34,275 nucleotides of DNA from Acidobacteriota bacterium (GTDB lineage Bacteria; Acidobacteriota; Vicinamibacteria; Vicinamibacterales; CAVVIG01): contig JAGWRA010000065.1 of NCBI GenBank assembly GCA_028876655.1, forward strand, positions 1 through 34,275. The letters run 5' to 3'. This document shows, piece by piece, positions 1 through 7,610 of the stretch; within the stretch, counting starts at the first letter, position 1; each line of letters begins with the position of its first letter. Below the pieces are notes generated by a model that was not told the DNA's origin, did not search any database, and was given only the letters and a program-made list of their open reading frames with translations. Made by a program: the position numbers and the translations under genes.

Positions 1-133
1 CGTTCCGGTGCTCTATCCCGCCAACCTCACGCGGACGGTGCAGATCGTGCTGGGCAGCGTGGTCGTCCTCGTGAACGTGGGGATGTATTTGTACGCATGG
101 CGTAGGGATGTGGGATTCGGGATTCGGGATTAG
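1..133 (+). CDS. DUF2784 family membrane protein, C-terminal end (partial)
   Basis: Only the last 43 codons lie in the window, in frame from base 2 to a TAG at 131-133. The fragment reads VLYPANLTRTVQ, then a hydrophobic segment (IVLGSVVVLVNVGMYLYA), then WRR. From memory, DUF2784 proteins (about 120 residues, several membrane helices, function unknown) end in this way, with a YP-x-LTR-x-x-Q stretch before the last helix. The final residues VGFGIRD are encoded by a GGGATTC heptamer repeat that has run into the gene end. The gene converges on the cyclopropane synthase. The family call rests on a short stretch. Confidence 0.6.
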   Translation, partial: VPVLYPANLTRTVQIVLGSVVVLVNVGMYLYAWRRDVGFGIRD

Positions 134-194
134 CTGGGAGGACGAACCCACCCGACCCGAGTCCCCGATCCCCAATCCCAATCCCCAATCCCGA
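112..194. repeat. Inverted heptamer repeats between convergent genes
   Basis: Tandem GGGATTC units (112-131) are followed about 36 bases later by the complementary type, CCCAATC-like units (about 167-194). Transcripts from either strand could fold into a long, imperfect hairpin. The site lies exactly between the plus-strand DUF2784 gene end and the minus-strand cfa gene end, so a bidirectional terminator is a reasonable guess. There is no clear T tract. The repeat covers the DUF2784 stop codon. Confidence 0.55.
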
Positions 195-203
195 GAGGCA
201 GTG

Positions 204-1601
204 TCACCCCCGGTACCAGTCCGCCCGCGTGAGCGGCAGGCCGCTCGTCCCGTGCCGGGGCTTGGCCAGCAGCGTCTGATAGAGGTTGTAGTCGTTGATC
301 CGGAAGCGGTACGCCGCACCGGCCATGAACAGACGCCAGACGCGGCAGGCCGCCTCGCCGGCCAGGGCGCTCGCCTCGGCCCATCGCGCCTGCAGCCGCT
401 CCTGCCATCGCCGGAGCGTCAGTGCGTAGTGCTCGCGCAGGCTCTCGACGTCCCGTACCTCGAACCCGGCGGCCTCGGCTGCCGCGAGGGTCGTGGCGAT
501 CGACACGAGTTCGCTGTCCGGGAAGACGTACTGCTGGGCGAATGGCCCACGGTGGGCCAGGTCGGGTCGTGACGTGCCGATCCCGTGCAGCAGGAAGACG
601 CCGCCGGGTCGCAAGGCCTGCCAGGCGTGCGCACAGAAGTCGCCGAGACGGGTGGCCCCCACGTGCTCTACCATTCCGACGCTCACGATCTTGTCGTACC
701 GGCCGTCGGCGGGGAGGTCGCGATAGTCCCTCACCTCGACGCGGCACCGGCTCTCGAGACCGGCCTCCCGGATCCGCTCCGCGGCGACTGACGCCTGGGC
801 CTCGCTCAGCGTGATGCCGGTCGCGGTCGCACCCCACGCGCGCGCCGCGTGCACGATGAGGCCGCCCCACCCGCAGCCGATGTCGAGCAGTCGCTCCCCG
901 GGCCGCAGGCGCAGCTTGCGGCACAGGTAGTCCAGCTTGCGCGCCTGGGCGGTGTCGATGTCCTCGTCCGGCGAGGCGAAGTACGCGCACGAGTAGACCA
1001 TGGCGCGGTCGAGGAACAGCCGGAAGAAGTCGTTCGAGAAATCGTAGTGGTAGGTCACGGCCGATCGGTCGCGCGCGCGACTGTGCGTGTGGCCGCGCAG
1101 CGAGGCCGTGGCGAAGGTGGCGCCACCCGAGCGATCGGCATCGGGCAGATGGTTGAGGAGGCGCCGGAGCGCCAGCCGGTCGCGCCAGGTGAAGTGGCGC
1201 GTCATCAGGTGATCGGCCAGCCGGAAGGCGGCTTCGAGGTCGCCTTCGATGTCGAAGTCGCCCGCCACGAAGCACTCGCCGAGCCGCCCTTCGTCGCGGT
1301 TCGCGAACATCCGGCGCAGCGCGCCGGCGTGAGTCAGGATCAGGGTGAACCGGGGCCGGCCCTCCGGCGAGGCCCACAGCGAGCCGTCCCAGAACCGGAC
1401 GTCGAAGTCACGTGGATCGTACTGGCCGAACAGCAGGCTCAGCAGAGCCACGGCGTGGCGGACCTCGGGGGTGTGCGTCGGCGCGGTTTCCGGCCGTGTC
1501 GTGGTGGCGGTGCGAGCGGGCGCAGGCGGGGCGGGACGAACGGAGGCGGCGGTGTCGGGGACGCTGACGGCCGCTCCGTGACCGGATCGCTTCATCAGCA
1601 T
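204..1601 (-). CDS. cfa: Cyclopropane-fatty-acyl-phospholipid synthase
   Basis: This enzyme transfers a methylene group from S-adenosylmethionine to the double bond of membrane phospholipid acyl chains. The 465-residue protein has a Pro/Ala/Thr-rich extension (about 1-45), a helical region, then the methyltransferase domain with LLDIGCGWGG at 238-247. Residues corresponding to the bicarbonate-binding site of E. coli Cfa are visible: Cys205 (YSCAYF), Glu312 (VEHVG), His339 (LLHGIG) and Tyr392 (REHYALTL). The region matching the non-essential E. coli Cys354 reads LFMAGAAYRF and has no cysteine. The start is ATG at 1601-1599, with GGAGG about 7 bases upstream. The gene is divergent from the menaquinone block. 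A related acyl-chain methyltransferase is possible. Confidence 0.9.
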   Translation of the reverse strand: MLMKRSGHGAAVSVPDTAASVRPAPPAPARTATTTRPETAPTHTPEVRHAVALLSLLFGQYDPRDFDVRFWDGSLWASPEGRPRFTLILTHAGALRRMFANRDEGRLGECFVAGDFDIEGDLEAAFRLADHLMTRHFTWRDRLALRRLLNHLPDADRSGGATFATASLRGHTHSRARDRSAVTYHYDFSNDFFRLFLDRAMVYSCAYFASPDEDIDTAQARKLDYLCRKLRLRPGERLLDIGCGWGGLIVHAARAWGATATGITLSEAQASVAAERIREAGLESRCRVEVRDYRDLPADGRYDKIVSVGMVEHVGATRLGDFCAHAWQALRPGGVFLLHGIGTSRPDLAHRGPFAQQYVFPDSELVSIATTLAAAEAAGFEVRDVESLREHYALTLRRWQERLQARWAEASALAGEAACRVWRLFMAGAAYRFRINDYNLYQTLLAKPRHGTSGLPLTRADWYRG

Positions 1602-1767
1602 GCGGACTCCTCCCGGGCGCGGTCCGCACTGCCGCCGTGCAGCAGGGATGCGCGACCCGGTGCACTACCGCCACTTTGACGGCTGCCGGTCCGCAGGTCA
1701 AGCTCAGGCGGACCCGCGCCGCGCAGCGGCGGGTTCCGCGGGCCCCCGGCCGCCTCGCACGATTGAG

Positions 1768-1780
1768 TACAATACCCGCA
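1768..1780 (+). promoter_or_regulatory. -10 element giving a leaderless transcript for the MqnE-like gene
   Basis: TACAAT at 1768-1773 is followed seven bases later by the A of the ATG at 1780. That is the usual distance from a sigma-70 -10 box to the transcription start. The mRNA would therefore begin at or next to its own start codon. No convincing -35 hexamer and no Shine-Dalgarno sequence is visible. Confidence 0.5.
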
Positions 1781-2658
1781 TGGACGTGCTGGCCGAAATC
1801 GCCCGCCGCGTCGAGGCGGACGAGCGCCTCTCCGACGAGGATGCCTACGAGCTGATGTCGACGCACGACATCGTCGGCCTGGCCGGCCTGGCCGACGAGG
1901 CCCGGCGCCGGCGCCACGGCCGCCGGACGACCTTCGTGCGGGTCCTGGACGTGGGGCTGACCGGACCGCTCCCGGGGGTGGTGTCCGCCGGGGAACTCCG
2001 GCTGTCGGGGACGCCGGCCACGCTGGATTCGGCGATCGCCCGCGTGCGCCAGCTCCGATCGGTGGCGGGCGACGTGCCGGTGTCCGGCTTTGACCTCTCC
2101 GATCTCGACGCGCTCGCGGCTGACGAAGGGCTGCCGCTGCGCACGCTGCTCGAGCGGCTGCAGGAGGCGGGCCTCGAGCTGGTCGCCGAGGCGCCGGTCG
2201 ATGCGCTGGCGGAGCCACGGGCGGCCATCGAAGCGGTCAACATGGCGGGGCTGACCCTGGCGCGCCTCGTGCTGCGGACCGTTCCCCGCGACGGGCTGGT
2301 GCACGTCCTGCGCGACGTCGCCTCGCTCCAGCGGGCCGTGGGTGTCCTGCGGACCTTCCAGCCGCTGCCGCGCCGCCTGCAACCGCAGGCGCCGACGACG
2401 GGGTACGCCGACACCCGTCAGGTTGCGCTGGCGCGGTTGCTGGTCGACAATATCGAGTCGATTCAGGTCGACTGGGGCCTCTACGGGCCGAAGCTCGCGC
2501 AGTTCGCGCTGGCGGCCGGCGCCGACGACGTGGATGGCGTGGCGGCAGGGGCGGGGCCGCGGGGCGGCGACGCGGGCGACGAGGTGCGGCGTCAGATCGC
2601 CGCGGCGGGCCTGGAGCCGCACGAGCGGACCGGCCGCTTCGATGCGGTGCCGGCCTGA
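1780..2658 (+). CDS. MqnE/MqnC-like protein lacking the radical SAM cluster
   Basis: This 292-residue protein resembles aminofutalosine synthase (MqnE) and MqnC at both ends. The N-terminus has the ALELY...LG.LAD..R-type pattern (residues 20-47: DAYELMSTHD, LAGLADEARRR). The C-terminus has VALARLLVDN and GPKLAQFALAAGADDVDG (215-253), the family's end-of-barrel signature. The part that should carry CX3CX2C is missing: HGRRTTFVRVLDV (46-58) runs straight into later barrel elements, and the protein has no cysteine at all. The GGGAE SAM-binding motif of MqnC is also absent. It is about 100 residues shorter than active members. It sits directly before mqnC, where mqnE might be expected. It cannot bind a Cys-ligated 4Fe-4S cluster, so I infer a partner, scaffold or regulatory role. 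The function is unknown. Confidence 0.75.
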   Translation: MDVLAEIARRVEADERLSDEDAYELMSTHDIVGLAGLADEARRRRHGRRTTFVRVLDVGLTGPLPGVVSAGELRLSGTPATLDSAIARVRQLRSVAGDVPVSGFDLSDLDALAADEGLPLRTLLERLQEAGLELVAEAPVDALAEPRAAIEAVNMAGLTLARLVLRTVPRDGLVHVLRDVASLQRAVGVLRTFQPLPRRLQPQAPTTGYADTRQVALARLLVDNIESIQVDWGLYGPKLAQFALAAGADDVDGVAAGAGPRGGDAGDEVRRQIAAAGLEPHERTGRFDAVPA

Positions 2659-2683
2659 GGGCGCCGGCGCGGGTGGAGCAGGC

Positions 2684-3904
2684 ATGACAACGATCGACAC
2701 GCTGGCGCAGAAGGTGGAGGCAGGGGAGCGGCTGTCGGGCGCCGAGGCGCTCGAGCTGTACCGGCACGCGCCCCTCCACCGGCTGGGGCGGCTCGCCGAT
2801 CGGGTGCGCGCGCGGAAGCACCCCGAGGGGATCGTCACCTACATCATCGACCGCAACGTCAACTACACCAACGTGTGCGTGGCGAAGTGCAGCTTCTGCG
2901 CCTTCTACCGCGAGGTCGGCGCCGCGGACGGCTACGTGCTCGGGTTCGACGAGATCTTCCGGAAGATCGACGAGACGATTGCCGTGGGCGGCGTGCAGCT
3001 GCTGCTGCAGGGGGGGCACAACCCCGACCTGCCGCTCACCTGGTACGAGGATCTGTTCCGGGCGGTGAAGGAACGCTATCCCGCCTTCAAGCTGCACGCC
3101 CTGTCGCCGCCCGAGGTCATCCACCTGTCGCGCCTCTCGCGCCTGCCGGTTCCGCAGGTGGTCGACCGGCTCGTGGCGGCCGGGCTCGACAGCATTCCCG
3201 GCGGGGGCGCGGAGATCCTCGTGGATCGCGTCCGGAAGCTGCTGCACTGCTACGGCAAAGCGACGGCCGACGAGTGGCTCGGCGTGATGCGGCACGCGCA
3301 CCGCGCCGGCCTGCGGACGACGGCCACGATGATGTACGGGACCGTCGAGACCGACGAGGAGCGGATCGAGCACATGCTGCGGCTCCGCGACCTGCAGGAC
3401 GAGACCGGCGGCTTCACGGCGTTCATCACCTGGAGCTTCCAGCCGTCGCACACCGAGCTGGGCGGCCAGGAGGCCACCGGCGTCGACTACCTGCGGACGC
3501 TGGCCCTCGCGCGACTGGTGCTCGACAACTTCGACAACCTGCAGGCCTCGTGGGTCACGCAGGGCGGGAAGGTCGGCCAGCTGAGCCTGGCCTTCGGCGC
3601 CAACGACATGGGCTCGGTGATGATCGAGGAGAACGTCGTGCGAGCCGCCGGTGCCGCGTACTGCATGGACGAGGTCGAGATCGTCCGGAACATCGAGGAT
3701 GCCGGCTTCGTGCCGCGCCGCCGCACCATGCACTACGAACTGCTCGGCGGCCCCGTGTTCCGCGAGCGCGACGTGCCGCGCATGCTGAACCTGGCGCAGG
3801 CGCGCCGCGAGGGCGATCGATCCGTGCCGGCCGAGCTCGTCAACTATCCCGCGCGCAGCCGGGCCGGCCGGCAGCAGCGCGAGGGCCAGCGGTCGGATGC
3901 CTGA
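2684..3904 (+). CDS. mqnC: Cyclic dehypoxanthinyl futalosine synthase
   Basis: This radical SAM enzyme of the futalosine menaquinone pathway cyclises dehypoxanthine futalosine to the spiro compound cyclic DHFL. The 406-residue protein carries the cluster motif CVAKCSFC (Cys65, Cys69, Cys72), then LLLQGGHNPDL (typical of MqnC rather than MqnE), PGGGAE, a conserved TATMMYGTVET stretch and GKVGQLSLAFGANDMGS near the C-terminus. The start is ATG 2684, 25 bases after the MqnE-like gene, with a modest GGAGCAGG before it. The length fits the family (about 370-400). It is probably transcribed with its upstream neighbour. Confidence 0.92.
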   Translation: MTTIDTLAQKVEAGERLSGAEALELYRHAPLHRLGRLADRVRARKHPEGIVTYIIDRNVNYTNVCVAKCSFCAFYREVGAADGYVLGFDEIFRKIDETIAVGGVQLLLQGGHNPDLPLTWYEDLFRAVKERYPAFKLHALSPPEVIHLSRLSRLPVPQVVDRLVAAGLDSIPGGGAEILVDRVRKLLHCYGKATADEWLGVMRHAHRAGLRTTATMMYGTVETDEERIEHMLRLRDLQDETGGFTAFITWSFQPSHTELGGQEATGVDYLRTLALARLVLDNFDNLQASWVTQGGKVGQLSLAFGANDMGSVMIEENVVRAAGAAYCMDEVEIVRNIEDAGFVPRRRTMHYELLGGPVFRERDVPRMLNLAQARREGDRSVPAELVNYPARSRAGRQQREGQRSDA

Positions 3905-3931
3905 CGCCGGCCCCCGACCCGCCACGTCGTC

Positions 3932-5176
3932 TTGATCAAGTACCGCGCGTCCTGGATCCTGCCGATCGCCGACCCGCCGCTCCGCGACGGGTGGGTGGTG
4001 ACCGATCGCGGCCGGATCGTGGCGTGCGGCCACCGTGCCGGCGACCCGGAGCCGCCCGGGATCACCCGCGAGGTCGATCTCGGCACCGCCGTCATCCTGC
4101 CCGGCCTGGTCAACGCGCACACCCACCTCGAGCTGTCGTACCTGCGCGGGACCATCGCCCCCCGCACGGCGTTCGTGCCCTGGGTACGCGACGTCATCCG
4201 CGCGCAGCGCGAGCGGAGCGACCCGCGCGCCCCGGGCATCCTGGCCGCCATGTCCGATGCCATCGTCGAGGCACAGCGGACCGGGACGGTGGCTGTCGGC
4301 GACATCAGCAACACGCTGGCCGGCTTCGACCGCCTCGCCGCCAGCGGCCTGCGGGGTGTCGTCTTTCGCGAGCTGATCGGATTCCACCCGGCCGATCCCG
4401 AGGCGCTCGTCCGAGAGACCTGCGACGCGATCGACGCGTGCGACCGGACGGCGCCCGTGCGCATGAGCCTGGCGGCGCACGCCCCCTACTCGGTGTCGCC
4501 GCTGCTGTTCCGGGCGATCCGGCAGGCGATCGACCGGCGTCCGTTCGTGCCGGGCAGCGTGCACGTGGCCGAGTCGCCCGAGGAGGTCGAGTTCGTCCGG
4601 ACCGGCCGGGGCCCCTGGCGCGTGCTGCTCGAGGAGATCGGCGCCTGGGATCCCGACTGGGTGGCGCCCGGCGTGACGCCGGTCGCGTACCTGGCCGATG
4701 CGGGCTTCCTCGATCAGCGCGTCCTCGCCGTGCACGCCGTGCAGGCCGGCCGCGGCGATCTGGACCGATTGGCGGCGCGCGGTGTGACCATCGTCACCTG
4801 CCCGCGCAGCAACCGGTACACCGGCGTCGGGAACCCGCCGGTCGCGGCCTTCTATGCGTCGGGCGCGCGCGTGGCGATCGGCACCGACAGCCTGGCCAGC
4901 GCGCCGGATCTGAACCTGTTCGAGGAACTGGCGGCGCTGCGGCAGCTCGCGCCCGGCGTGCCGGCCCGCGCGCTGCTCGACAGCGCGACGCGGCAGGGGG
5001 CTCGCGCGCTGGGGTTCGAGGCCGAACTGGGTGCGATCGTCCCCGGGCGGGCCGACGCCCTGATTGCCGTGCGCATTCCGCCCGGCACGACGGATGTGGA
5101 AGAATATCTGGTGCACGGGGTCCGCGCCGACCAGATCGTGCGGCTGGAGGCGGGCGCCGGAGAGGTGGAGGCGTAG
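3932..5176 (+). CDS. mqnX: Amidohydrolase, probable aminodeoxyfutalosine deaminase
   Basis: This 414-residue metal-dependent amidohydrolase belongs to the cytosine/guanine deaminase type (COG0402). Metal and catalytic residues are visible: His63 and His65 in NAHTHLELS, His183 in HAPYS, His211 in HVAESPEE, His268, and Asp319 in GTDSLAS. Some members of this family deaminate 6-amino-6-deoxyfutalosine to futalosine. The position between mqnC and the UbiA prenyltransferase makes that the best assignment, although the fold alone could serve other aminopurines. The start appears to be TTG 3932; no ATG or GTG fits better near the family's N-terminus. It abuts the next gene with no gap. Confidence 0.75.
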   Translation: MIKYRASWILPIADPPLRDGWVVTDRGRIVACGHRAGDPEPPGITREVDLGTAVILPGLVNAHTHLELSYLRGTIAPRTAFVPWVRDVIRAQRERSDPRAPGILAAMSDAIVEAQRTGTVAVGDISNTLAGFDRLAASGLRGVVFRELIGFHPADPEALVRETCDAIDACDRTAPVRMSLAAHAPYSVSPLLFRAIRQAIDRRPFVPGSVHVAESPEEVEFVRTGRGPWRVLLEEIGAWDPDWVAPGVTPVAYLADAGFLDQRVLAVHAVQAGRGDLDRLAARGVTIVTCPRSNRYTGVGNPPVAAFYASGARVAIGTDSLASAPDLNLFEELAALRQLAPGVPARALLDSATRQGARALGFEAELGAIVPGRADALIAVRIPPGTTDVEEYLVHGVRADQIVRLEAGAGEVEA

Positions 5177-6085
5177 GTGGCAGAGCAGGATGTGATCCCG
5201 CAGCCGGGCTCGATGGGCGGGCCGCTGCCGGCGGCGGCCGGCCGGTTGCGGACGTACGCCTCGTTCGTCCGGTTCAGCCACTCCGTCTTCGCGTTGCCGT
5301 TCGCCCTGACCGGTGCCCTGCTCGCCTCGCGGCACCATCCGGTCACCATCGGCACCCTCGTCTGGATCCTCGTGGCGATGGTGGCGGCGCGCAGCGCCGC
5401 GATGGGATTCAACCGGCTGGCCGACGCCCGGTGGGACGCGATGAACCCGCGCACGGCGATGCGCGAGCTGCCGCGGGGTGCGATGTCGCGGCGCGAGGCC
5501 ACGATCTTCGTCGTCGCGGCCTGCACGGTCTTCATCGGCGCCGCGTACCTGCTCAATCCGATCTGCTTCGCGCTGTCGCCGGTGGCGCTGGGCATCGTCT
5601 TCTGGTACTCGCTGGCCAAGCGTTACACGACCTGGACGCAGCTCTTCCTCGGCCTGGCGATGGCCGTGGCGCCGGTCGGCGGGTGGCTCGCGGTCGGCGG
5701 GCGCGGCGGCTGGGAGCCCTGGCTGCTCGGCCTCGCCATCGGCACCTGGGTGGGCGGCTTCGACATCCTCTATGCCTGCCAGGACCTGTCGTTCGACCGG
5801 GCGCACGGGCTGCGATCGATTCCCGTGCGCTTCGGCGTGCCGGCGTCGCTCTGGATGTCCCGTGCGCTCCACGTCGTCGCGGTTGCGTGCCTGGCCGGGC
5901 TGGCGTGGATCGCCCCGATGGGGCCGCTCTACCTGCCGGGCGTCGCGCTGGTCGCGGCGCTGCTGGTCTACGAGCAGTCGCTGGTGTGCGCCGACGACCT
6001 CTCACGGGTGAAGCAGGCGTTCGATCTGAACGGGTACGTCGGCATCCTGTACCTGATCGTGACCGCGGTGTCGCTGTATGTCTGA
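5177..6085 (+). CDS. mqnP: UbiA-family prenyltransferase of menaquinone synthesis
   Basis: This integral membrane enzyme attaches a polyprenyl chain to the aromatic acid of the pathway. The 302-residue protein has the first Asp-rich motif NRLADARWDAMNPRT, the second motif DLSFDRAHGLRSIPVRFG, and about eight or nine hydrophobic segments. The start is GTG 5177, directly after the deaminase stop, with GGAGG five bases upstream inside the previous gene. In a futalosine cluster next to ubiX, the substrate is probably 1,4-dihydroxy-6-naphthoate (MqnP) rather than 4-hydroxybenzoate. This is inferred from context. Confidence 0.85.
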   Translation: MAEQDVIPQPGSMGGPLPAAAGRLRTYASFVRFSHSVFALPFALTGALLASRHHPVTIGTLVWILVAMVAARSAAMGFNRLADARWDAMNPRTAMRELPRGAMSRREATIFVVAACTVFIGAAYLLNPICFALSPVALGIVFWYSLAKRYTTWTQLFLGLAMAVAPVGGWLAVGGRGGWEPWLLGLAIGTWVGGFDILYACQDLSFDRAHGLRSIPVRFGVPASLWMSRALHVVAVACLAGLAWIAPMGPLYLPGVALVAALLVYEQSLVCADDLSRVKQAFDLNGYVGILYLIVTAVSLYV

Positions 6086-6692
6086 GGCCCCGGGCATCGT
6101 CGTGGCGATCACGGGCGCCAGTGGCGCACTGTACGCGGTCCGCACGCTGGCGGCCCTCCTGGCCGAAGGCTGCCGGGTCGAGCTGGTCGTCAGCGACTTC
6201 GGCCGGCGTCTGCTGCGCGACGAGCTCGGCGAGGAGGCGGCCGTCGACCGGCTGGGCGCCTGGCTGGAAGGGAAGTACGGCGAGGCGGTCCGGCGCGGCA
6301 CGCTGCAGGTCTACAGCAACCGGGATCTCGGCGCGCCGATCGCCAGCGGCAGCCACGGCAGCCGCGGGATGGCGATCGTGCCGTGCTCGATGAAGACGCT
6401 GGCCGGCGTCGCCAACGGACTGTCGCGCAGCCTGGTCGAACGGGCCGCCGACGTCATGTTGAAGGAGCAGCGGCGGCTGGTCATCGTCCCGCGCGAGACC
6501 CCGATGAGCCTGCCGCAGCTGCGGAACCTGGTCCTGTGCGCCGAAGCCGGCGCGATGGTGCTGCCGGCCATGCCCGCCTTCTACCAGCAGCCGAAATCGC
6601 TGGACGACCTGGCCGATTTCATGGCGGGGAAGATCCTGAGCGCCCTCGGCTTCGATCACGCGCTCTACCCGATGTGGACGGGATCGGTCTGA
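6078..6692 (+). CDS. ubiX: UbiX flavin prenyltransferase
   Basis: UbiX makes prenylated FMN, the cofactor of UbiD-type decarboxylases. In the futalosine route a UbiD homologue removes the carboxylate after prenylation. The 204-residue protein shows the N-terminal flavin site ITGASGALYAV, then SHGSRGMAIVPCSMKTLAGVA and PRETPMS, all typical of UbiX. The ATG at 6078 overlaps the prenyltransferase stop by 8 bases. No ubiD homologue lies in the window, so the decarboxylase must be elsewhere. Confidence 0.9.
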   Translation: MSEAPGIVVAITGASGALYAVRTLAALLAEGCRVELVVSDFGRRLLRDELGEEAAVDRLGAWLEGKYGEAVRRGTLQVYSNRDLGAPIASGSHGSRGMAIVPCSMKTLAGVANGLSRSLVERAADVMLKEQRRLVIVPRETPMSLPQLRNLVLCAEAGAMVLPAMPAFYQQPKSLDDLADFMAGKILSALGFDHALYPMWTGSV

Positions 6693-6700
6693 CCTCTCGC

Positions 6701-7426
6701 ATGGAACTCGACGATCGGCTGCGCGCCAAGGACCCCGCCCGCATCGCGGGGATGTTCGACGCGATCGCCTCCCGCTACGATCTCCTGAATCACCTGCTCA
6801 GTGCCGGCATCGATCGCTACTGGCGGGCGCGGGCGATCCGCGCGCTCCGCCTGACGGGGCGCGAGGCGCTGCTCGACCTGTGTACGGGGACGGCCGACCT
6901 CGCCATGGCGGCGGCCCGTCCCGGCCGGGCGGCCCGCGTCGTCGGCCTCGACTTCGCCGCGGCCATGCTGGACATCGGCCGCCAGAAGGTCGCCCGGGCC
7001 GGCCTGGCGCGCGTCGTCCATCTGGTGCGCGGCGACGCGATGGTGCTCCCGCTGCCCGACCGATCCGTTGATGCCGTGACGATCGCCTTCGGCATCCGGA
7101 ACGTTGCCGATCCGCTGAAGGCCGGCCGCGACATCCGCCGTGTGCTGCGCCCGGGCGGGCGCCTGGCCATCCTGGAGTTCGGCCTGCCGCCGAGCCGGCT
7201 CGTCCGGGCCGTCTATCTGTGGTACTTCCGGCACGTGCTGCCGCTCATCGGCCGGCTGGTGTCGCGCCACTCGCTCGCCTACAGCTACCTGCCGGCCTCG
7301 GTCGGCACCTTCCCGCCCCCGGACGAATTCGCCGGCCTGCTCCGGACCGCCGGGTTCAGTGACGTCCGCGCCACCCCGCTGACCTTCGGCATCGTCTATC
7401 TGTACGAAGGGACGGCCGCGTCGTAA
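6701..7426 (+). CDS. menG: Demethylmenaquinone methyltransferase (UbiE/MenG family)
   Basis: This enzyme catalyses the last step of menaquinone synthesis, SAM-dependent C-methylation of the demethylated quinone. The 241-residue protein begins MELDDRLRAKDPARIAGMFD. It contains the UbiE signatures ASRYDLLNHLLSAGIDRYWR, LLDLCTGTADLA (SAM motif I), AFGIRNVADP and SYLPASVGTFPPPDEF. The start is ATG 6701, 8 bases after ubiX. It closes the menaquinone gene block; a promoter for the next unit follows at about 7593. Confidence 0.92.
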   Translation: MELDDRLRAKDPARIAGMFDAIASRYDLLNHLLSAGIDRYWRARAIRALRLTGREALLDLCTGTADLAMAAARPGRAARVVGLDFAAAMLDIGRQKVARAGLARVVHLVRGDAMVLPLPDRSVDAVTIAFGIRNVADPLKAGRDIRRVLRPGGRLAILEFGLPPSRLVRAVYLWYFRHVLPLIGRLVSRHSLAYSYLPASVGTFPPPDEFAGLLRTAGFSDVRATPLTFGIVYLYEGTAAS

Positions 7427-7592
7427 ACGGCCCGGCGCCCCGGTGGGTATCTTCAGGCAGACGGGGGAGCCTCCGGACCGGGCACGAAGGGTGCATCCAT
7501 CAGCTGAGCCGCACCCGGCCACCGCGGGTCTGTCATCCGCCAGCTTCAGCCGGTGTCATCGGAATGTGACGGCCTGCGTCCCCCAAAGTTGC

Positions 7593-7610
7593 TATAATTC
7601 AAGGGTTTAA
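7593..7610 (+). promoter_or_regulatory. -10 element with a near-leaderless start for the TonB-like gene
   Basis: A perfect TATAAT lies at 7593-7598. The predicted start of transcription (about 7605) is only about five bases before the ATG at 7610. No -35 hexamer close to consensus is visible at 16-18 bases, and there is no Shine-Dalgarno sequence. The 183-base gap from menG (7427-7609) holds no other feature I can support. Confidence 0.55.

Noticed and set aside
849-1679. Plus-strand frame of 276 codons opposite cfa
   Set aside because: The minus frame carries every Cfa motif; the plus frame has none.
2237-5872. Long minus-strand open frame (1211 codons)
   Set aside because: It is antisense to the MqnE-like gene, mqnC, the deaminase and the prenyltransferase. 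Its protein is Arg/Gly/Pro-rich with no domain, a usual artefact of GC-rich codon bias.
2875-6393. Long plus-strand open frame (1172 codons)
   Set aside because: It runs out of phase across four genes with clear family motifs in another frame. It is low-complexity and has no recognisable domain.
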